In this document: positions 59,869-64,000 of the stretch, one piece after another
How positions within the stretch are numbered: position 1 is the first letter of the stretch
Layout of the letters: each line of letters begins with the position of its first letter
Notes under the pieces: generated by a model
Database searches by the model: none
Told to the model about the DNA's origin: nothing
What the model saw: the letters and a program-made list of their open reading frames with translations, nothing else
Program-made: the position numbers and the translations under genes
Origin: Pseudomonas sp. TTU2014-080ASC
GTDB lineage: Bacteria > Pseudomonadota > Gammaproteobacteria > Pseudomonadales > Pseudomonadaceae
Direction: 5' to 3'
DNA length: 64,000 bases
NCBI RefSeq assembly: GCF_001446935.1
Contig: NZ_LKKK01000002.1
Coordinates: 496,001 to 560,000, forward strand

Positions 59869-59887
59869 CCAACCCATGCCGGGTTGG
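59869..59887 (+). other. Hairpin in the rpmB leader
   Basis: CCAACCC (59869-59875) and GGGTTGG (59881-59887) with loop ATGCC, about 25 nt upstream of the rpmB ATG. Ribosomal-protein leaders often hold feedback structures; whether this one binds L28 is unknown. Confidence 0.4.
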
Positions 59888-59912
59888 GCATGTGGTTTTA
59901 GAGGGCTGAGGC

Positions 59913-60149
59913 ATGTCGAGAGTCTGTCAAGTTACCGGTAAGGGTCCGGTAACCGGGAACAACATTTCCCACGCAAACAACAAAACCCGTCGTCGTTTCC
60001 TGCCGAACCTGCAGCATCACCGCTTCTGGGTTGAGTCTGAGAAGCGTTTTGTACGTCTGCGCGTTTCCGCCAAGGGCATGCGTGTAATCGACAAGCGTGG
60101 TATTGACGCTGTTCTGGCCGAGCTGCGCGCTCGCGGCGAAAAGGTTTAA
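59913..60149 (+). CDS. rpmB: 50S ribosomal protein L28
   Basis: L28 is a 78-aa protein of the large subunit, with [20 protein letters not shown] at the N-terminus and [20 protein letters not shown] in the body. Typical for L28 are the cysteine in CQVTG and the strong basic charge. GAGG lies just upstream of the ATG. It is followed by rpmG after 11 bp, the conserved gene pair. Confidence 0.97.
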   Translation: MSRVCQVTGKGPVTGNNISHANNKTRRRFLPNLQHHRFWVESEKRFVRLRVSAKGMRVIDKRGIDAVLAELRARGEKV

Positions 60150-60160
60150 GGAGCTAAATC

Positions 60161-60316
60161 ATGCGTGAATTGATCCGTTTGATCTCGAGTGCCGGTACTG
60201 GTCACTTCTACACTACCGACAAGAACAAGCGCACTACTCCAGACAAGATCGAAATCAAAAAGTACGATCCTGTTGTGCGTAAGCACGTGATCTACAAAGA
60301 AGGCAAAATCAAGTAA
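60161..60316 (+). CDS. rpmG: 50S ribosomal protein L33
   Basis: L33 is a 51-aa protein of the large subunit: [20 protein letters not shown] and then [18 protein letters not shown] at the end. It is the cysteine-free form, so zinc is not needed. AAGGAG (60148-60153) is the ribosome site. A terminator follows 21 bp after its stop. Confidence 0.97.
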   Translation: MRELIRLISSAGTGHFYTTDKNKRTTPDKIEIKKYDPVVRKHVIYKEGKIK

Positions 60317-60337
60317 TTGATTTGCTTCTCTTGAAAG

Positions 60338-60360
60338 AGCCCGCCTAGTGCGGGCTTTTT
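60338..60360 (+). terminator. Terminator after rpmG
   Basis: AGCCCGC and GCGGGCT form a 7-bp stem with loop CTAGT followed by TTTTT. It closes the rpmB-rpmG operon. Confidence 0.9.
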
Positions 60361-60407
60361 CATGTCTGCGATTTTATCTTGTCCCGTTTCTGAGTGTTTT
60401 TCACGCA

Positions 60408-60432
60408 AGAAAAAGCCCGCACGCGGCGGGCT
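60408..60432 (-). terminator. Terminator after the cupin gene
   Basis: On the minus strand AGCCCGC (60432-60426), loop of 5 nt, and GCGGGCT (60420-60414) are followed by TTTTC. It stops transcription of the cupin gene, facing the rpmG terminator. Confidence 0.85.
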
Positions 60433-60458
60433 AAAAAGGGGATCTGTAGAGTCAGTGC

Positions 60459-60824
60459 TTACTGGCTCTTCTGTTCAAAAATCACGTAAACCTTGCGGGT
60501 TGTCTCCAGCACTTCCCAGGTGCCGCTGAAGCCTGCTGGAATCACAAAGCGGTCGCCGGCGCGCAGGGTCTTGGCATTACCGTCTTTGTCGCGCAGGACT
60601 GATACGCCTTGCAGCATCTCGCAGTACTCGTGTTCTGTGTAGTTGATGGTCCAGTGACCCACTTCGCCTTCCCAGATACCGGTGCTGAACTGTCCGCACG
60701 GGCTTGAATAGTGATTGCGTACATTTTGCTCAGCGTCGCCTTTGAGGATTTTCTCGGGGGCTGGGCGATAGTGCTCGGCTGGGGTGGTGGCTTGAGCAAA
60801 GTCGATGATGCTGTCGATGTTCAT
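60459..60824 (-). CDS. Cupin domain protein
   Basis: From the ATG at 60824 (MNIDSIIDFAQATTPAEHYRP) this is a small protein of 121 aa. The cupin core has IWEGEVGHWTINYTEHEYCEML, with the conserved E/H ligand region, and later RAGDRFVIPAGFSGTWEVLE. It resembles DUF861-type (ethanolamine utilisation-like) cupins. The function is not established. It is divergent from the aldehyde dehydrogenase gene. Confidence 0.8.
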   Translation of the reverse strand: MNIDSIIDFAQATTPAEHYRPAPEKILKGDAEQNVRNHYSSPCGQFSTGIWEGEVGHWTINYTEHEYCEMLQGVSVLRDKDGNAKTLRAGDRFVIPAGFSGTWEVLETTRKVYVIFEQKSQ

Positions 60825-61071
60825 AAGCAAGTCCGATAGAGGTACGCACTGCTGCGGCAGGCTTGTTGTGGTGGTCAGATGAACGGCCAGTCTATGTTTA
60901 ATAATCCGCACATAACAAGGGGGATTCCGGGGCGAATGTAAAAAATATTGGAAGTATCAGAGGCTCTGGTTTAGTGTTGCGGCAAGAGTGGGTTGGCGTG
61001 AACCCATGCAAAATAATTTACAGCGCAAGCGGCAACCTGCGGCGCTATCACTGCTAATAGGGGATGTTCGT

Positions 61072-62565
61072 ATGACTAGCCTGACACGTGCCGACTGGGA
61101 ACAGCGTGCCAAGGACCTGAAATTCGAGGGCCGGGCCTTTATTCACGGTGAATACCGTGCAGCTGTTTCGGGCGACACTTTTGACTGCATCAGCCCGGTG
61201 GATGGACGTTTGCTGGGGAAAGTGGCTAGCTGCGATCAGGCCGATGCGGATCTGGCGGTTGTCGATGCCCGTGCGACTTTTGAGTCTGGTGTCTGGTCCC
61301 GCATGGCCCCGACCGAGCGCAAGAAGCGGATGATCCGACTGGCTGATCTGATCGAAGCCAACCGCGACGAGCTGGCGCTGCTGGAAACCCTCGACATGGG
61401 TAAGCCGATCAGCGATTCCCTGGCTGTTGATGTGCCGGCTGCTGCCCGCGCCATTCGTTGGAGCGGTGAGGCCATTGACAAAATTTACGACGAAGTTGCT
61501 GCAACACCTCACAACGAGCTGGGTCTGGTGACCCGCGAGCCTGTCGGCGTTGTCGCTGCCATCGTGCCGTGGAACTTCCCGCTGCTGATGACTTGCTGGA
61601 AACTCGGGCCAGCTCTTTCCACCGGTAACTCGGTGATCCTGAAACCTTCTGAGAAGTCTTCCCTGACCGGCCTGCGTCTGGCTCAACTGGCCATCGAAGC
61701 GGGTATTCCGGCTGGTGTTCTCAACGTCCTGCCTGGTTTCGGTCACACAGTCGGCAAGGCGTTGGCGCTGCATATGGATGTCGACACACTGGTGTTCACC
61801 GGTTCGACCAAAATCGCCAAGCAACTGATGATCTACGCTGGCGAATCCAACATGAAGCGCGTTTGGCTGGAAGCAGGCGGTAAGAGCCCGAACATCGTAT
61901 TTGCCGATGCGCCGGATCTGAAGGCTGCTGCTGAGGCTGCTGCCAGTGCCATTGCCTTCAACCAAGGCGAGGTGTGTACCGCAGGTTCCCGTCTGCTGGT
62001 GGAAAACTCCATCAAGGACAAATTTGTGCCGATGGTGGTCGAGGCAATCAAGGCTTGGAAACCGGGCAATCCGCTGGACCCGGCCACTAATGTCGGTGCG
62101 CTGGTCGATACCACGCAGATGAACAACGTGCTGAGCTACATCAAGGCCGGTCACGATGACGGTGCCAAGCTGGTAGCTGGTGGTAACCGTGTGCTGGAAG
62201 AAACCGGCGGTACTTATGTAGAGCCGACCATCTTTGACGGCGTGACCAATGCAATGCGCATCGCCAAGGAAGAAATTTTTGGCCCGGTCCTGTCGGTGAT
62301 CGGTTTTGACAACGTGGAAGAAGCGATCGCGATTGCCAACGACACCATCTACGGCTTGGCCGCTGGTATTTGGACCAGCGATCTGTCCAAGGCGCATCTG
62401 ACTGCCAAGGCTGTGCGTGCCGGTAGCGTCTGGGTCAACCAATATGATGGCGGTGACATGACTGCGCCGTTCGGCGGCTTTAAGCAGTCGGGCAACGGTC
62501 GTGACAAGTCCCTGCACGCCTTCGACAAGTACACCGAGCTGAAGGCCACCTGGATCAAGCTGTAA
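61072..62565 (+). CDS. kauB: Gamma-aminobutyraldehyde-type aldehyde dehydrogenase (KauB/PuuC family)
   Basis: This NAD(P)-dependent enzyme of 497 aa oxidises amino- or guanidino-aldehydes from arginine and polyamine breakdown. It is most like Pseudomonas KauB (4-guanidinobutyraldehyde dehydrogenase). Catalytic residues are C302 in NQGEVCTAGSR and E267 in EAGGKSPNIVF. The cofactor motif VAAIVPWNFPLLMTCWK and FTGSTKIAKQLM are also present. The ATG at 61072 gives the family's normal start (MTSLTRADWEQ). An upstream in-frame reading is longer but not supported. Confidence 0.87.
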   Translation: MTSLTRADWEQRAKDLKFEGRAFIHGEYRAAVSGDTFDCISPVDGRLLGKVASCDQADADLAVVDARATFESGVWSRMAPTERKKRMIRLADLIEANRDELALLETLDMGKPISDSLAVDVPAAARAIRWSGEAIDKIYDEVAATPHNELGLVTREPVGVVAAIVPWNFPLLMTCWKLGPALSTGNSVILKPSEKSSLTGLRLAQLAIEAGIPAGVLNVLPGFGHTVGKALALHMDVDTLVFTGSTKIAKQLMIYAGESNMKRVWLEAGGKSPNIVFADAPDLKAAAEAAASAIAFNQGEVCTAGSRLLVENSIKDKFVPMVVEAIKAWKPGNPLDPATNVGALVDTTQMNNVLSYIKAGHDDGAKLVAGGNRVLEETGGTYVEPTIFDGVTNAMRIAKEEIFGPVLSVIGFDNVEEAIAIANDTIYGLAAGIWTSDLSKAHLTAKAVRAGSVWVNQYDGGDMTAPFGGFKQSGNGRDKSLHAFDKYTELKATWIKL

Positions 62566-62697
62566 CGTGTATTGATAGGTCCGCCCTTCGGGGCCGGTTG
62601 AGGCAGCCTGGCGGCTGCTAATCGCCACACCTGCGGCCGGGTTTCCTCTGGAGATCCGGCCGCTTTGGTTTATCGGGTGTTCATAAGGGTTCTGGTA

Positions 62698-63834
62698 ATG
62701 CGTTGGGGTACATACTTTGCAGTCTGCGCAGCAGTAATCAGTATCGGTTTGGCGCTTGGTGTGACCATGCCGCTGGTGTCATTGCGCCTGGAGGAGTGGG
62801 GCTACAGCTCCTTCGCCATTGGTGTAATGGCGGCCACGCCGGCGGTGGGTGTGTTGCTGGGGGCGAGCGTGGCTGGCCGGCTGGCCTCGTGGCTCGGTAC
62901 GGTCAGGGTGATGCAGGCGTGCCTGCTGTTCGGGGCGGTTTCCGTGATCAGCATGGCGCTGATTCAGAATTACGCCGTGTGGTTGGTGCTGCGCCTGGTG
63001 CTGGGTATCGGTCTGACTGTTGTATTCGTTTTGGGCGAGAGCTGGATCAACCAGCTGGCAATTGAGAAGTGGCGCGGGCGCTTGGTGGCGCTGTACGGCA
63101 CTGGCTATGCCCTGAGTTATCTGTGTGGCCCTTTGCTGCTGGCTGCAGTCGGTGCAGAAGGTGATCTGGGCTTTTGGGTTGGTGTGGGCCTGCTGATTGG
63201 CGGTTCACTCTTGCTGTTGGGGCGCACCGGTGCACCGACGGTCGAGGCGCACAGCGCTTCTGCGCGCAACTTGCTGGAGTTTTGTCAGCGCATTCCGGCG
63301 ATTGCCTGGGCGGTTATGTTGTTTGCTGCATTTGAGGCGATGGTGCTGACCCTGATGCCGATTTATGGCTTGCGTCAGGGCTTCACGCAGGAAGTCGCGT
63401 TGTTCATGGTCAGCGTGGTGGTGGTTGGTGATGCTGCGCTGCAACTGCCGATTGGCTGGTTGGCGGATCAGATGTCTCGCCGTCGTCTGTTTCTTGGGTG
63501 TGGCGTGGTGCTGGTGCTGTCCAGTCTCGCGGTTCCGCTGACGCTGCATACGCCTTTGGTTTGGCCGGTGCTGGTGTTGTTTGGGGCGACGGCAGGCAGT
63601 CTGTTCACTATTTCGCTGATTCTGATTGGTGAGCGCTACCGTGACGATGAGCTGGTGCAGGCTAATGCGCATATCGCCCAGTTGTGGGGGATTGGCTGCC
63701 TGGTCGGGCCGCTGATTACCGGTGCCGCTACCCACTGGGTCAGCGGCCATGCGCTGCCGCTGATGATGGCGCTGGGCGCGGCCGGATTTGTTGTGCTGGC
63801 TTGGCGCGGTAAAGGCCTGCAGACGCAGAATTAA
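62698..63834 (+). CDS. MFS transporter
   Basis: A membrane protein of 378 aa with about 12 helices. It begins MRWGTYFAVCAAVISIGLALGVTMPLVSLRLEEWG. The cytoplasmic loop between helices 2 and 3 has GRLASWLGTVRVMQA, a typical MFS motif A position, and RLVLGIGLTVVFVLGESWINQLA. AAGG lies about 9 nt before the ATG. The substrate is unknown; the family includes efflux and nutrient transporters. It is convergent with the MocR-type gene. Confidence 0.82.
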   Translation: MRWGTYFAVCAAVISIGLALGVTMPLVSLRLEEWGYSSFAIGVMAATPAVGVLLGASVAGRLASWLGTVRVMQACLLFGAVSVISMALIQNYAVWLVLRLVLGIGLTVVFVLGESWINQLAIEKWRGRLVALYGTGYALSYLCGPLLLAAVGAEGDLGFWVGVGLLIGGSLLLLGRTGAPTVEAHSASARNLLEFCQRIPAIAWAVMLFAAFEAMVLTLMPIYGLRQGFTQEVALFMVSVVVVGDAALQLPIGWLADQMSRRRLFLGCGVVLVLSSLAVPLTLHTPLVWPVLVLFGATAGSLFTISLILIGERYRDDELVQANAHIAQLWGIGCLVGPLITGAATHWVSGHALPLMMALGAAGFVVLAWRGKGLQTQN

Positions 63835-63839
63835 GCAGG

Positions 63840-64000
63840 TTAGTCGAGCAGTTGCCGGATGCATTGCCCCAGCAACTGGATCGACTGTTCCAGTTGCTGG
63901 GTTGGCTTGTTGGCGTAGTTGATACGCAGGCAATTTCGGAACTTACCGGCAGCGGAAAAGATGCTGCCGGGAGCGATGATCAGCTTGTGTGGTAGCAGCA
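63840..64000 (-). CDS. MocR/GntR-type PLP-dependent regulator (C-terminal end, cut by window)
   Basis: Reading leftwards from the window edge to the stop at 63840-63842, the last 52 residues are present. LLPHKLIIAPGSIFSAAGKFRNC and LRINYANKPTQQLEQSIQLLG are typical of the aminotransferase-like domain of MocR regulators. The DNA-binding GntR domain is outside the window. The gene ends 5 bp from the stop of the MFS gene. Confidence 0.72.
   Translation of the reverse strand, partial: LLPHKLIIAPGSIFSAAGKFRNCLRINYANKPTQQLEQSIQLLGQCIRQLLD

Larger units (their letters stand above)
59569..59912. other. Intergenic region upstream of rpmB
   Basis: These 344 bp separate the divergent binding-protein gene and rpmB. 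A promoter for rpmB-rpmG lies at 59737-59765 and gives a leader of about 140 nt. The leader contains a hairpin at 59869-59887. The left part holds the binding-protein promoter, which I cannot pinpoint, and possibly a second -10 (TAAAAT, 59694-59699). Confidence 0.5.

Overview
The window is a stretch of core chromosome from a Pseudomonas (Gammaproteobacteria). The evidence is the gene content and order: pst-phoU facing phoRB, ubiCA, rubredoxin with its reductase, hupA, recG-oxyR, a fused nuoCD complex I operon, ridA-spoT-rpoZ-gmk-yicC, rph, crc-pyrE, argB-algC-dut-coaBC, radC, rpmBG and kauB. Crc, an AlgC with a long membrane-anchored N-terminus, and the extended PstC/PstA proteins point to this genus. 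I cannot name the species.

Layout. (1) 1-13 kb is the phosphate region: pstS, then pstC-pstA-pstB-phoU, a CheY-like regulator, an M23 peptidase, and on the opposite strand a CNNM/CorC protein and phoR-phoB. Pho boxes lie in front of pstS, pstC and phoB, each 10 bp upstream of a -10 hexamer. (2) 13-16.8 kb holds ubiquinone synthesis genes (ubiC-ubiA), rubredoxin and rubredoxin reductase, and HU. (3) 16.9-18.1 kb is the only clearly accessory DNA: a decayed IS3-family element plus about 280 bp without a recognisable gene. (4) 18-24 kb holds an SCP2-like protein, an exported hypothetical protein, an HDOD protein, recG and oxyR. (5) 24.1-39 kb is the complete nuoA-N operon for complex I, followed by an epimerase-like protein and a lipoprotein. 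(6) 40.7-43.1 kb is exbB-exbD-tonB with a probable Fur box. (7) 43.2-50.7 kb is ridA, spoT, rpoZ, gmk, the yicC-type RNase, RNase PH, a DUF4870 protein, crc and pyrE. (8) 50.7-57.9 kb holds a DUF4124 protein, a thioesterase, argB, algC, dut, coaBC and radC. (9) 58-64 kb is a peptide-type binding protein, rpmB-rpmG, a cupin, kauB, an MFS transporter and the end of a MocR-type regulator. The window begins inside an acyl-CoA thioesterase gene.

How the genes fit together. Phosphate sensing (PhoR/PhoB, with PhoU and the Pst transporter) forms a closed regulatory loop within 13 kb. Complex I, the ubiquinone genes and the TonB system cover energy generation and its use at the outer membrane. SpoT, omega and Gmk link guanine nucleotide supply to the stringent response.

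I see no CRISPR array, prophage, tRNA, rRNA or defence island, and no strong candidate for a new multi-gene system. The more unusual signals are a 16-bp palindrome-containing repeat placed exactly 100 bp apart around the algC start, the very large periplasmic parts of PstC and PstA, the matching Pho-box geometry, several intra-operon hairpins, and the position of the nuo operon between oxyR and the TonB genes. Gene-order comparisons with P. aeruginosa or P. putida are from memory and were not checked here.
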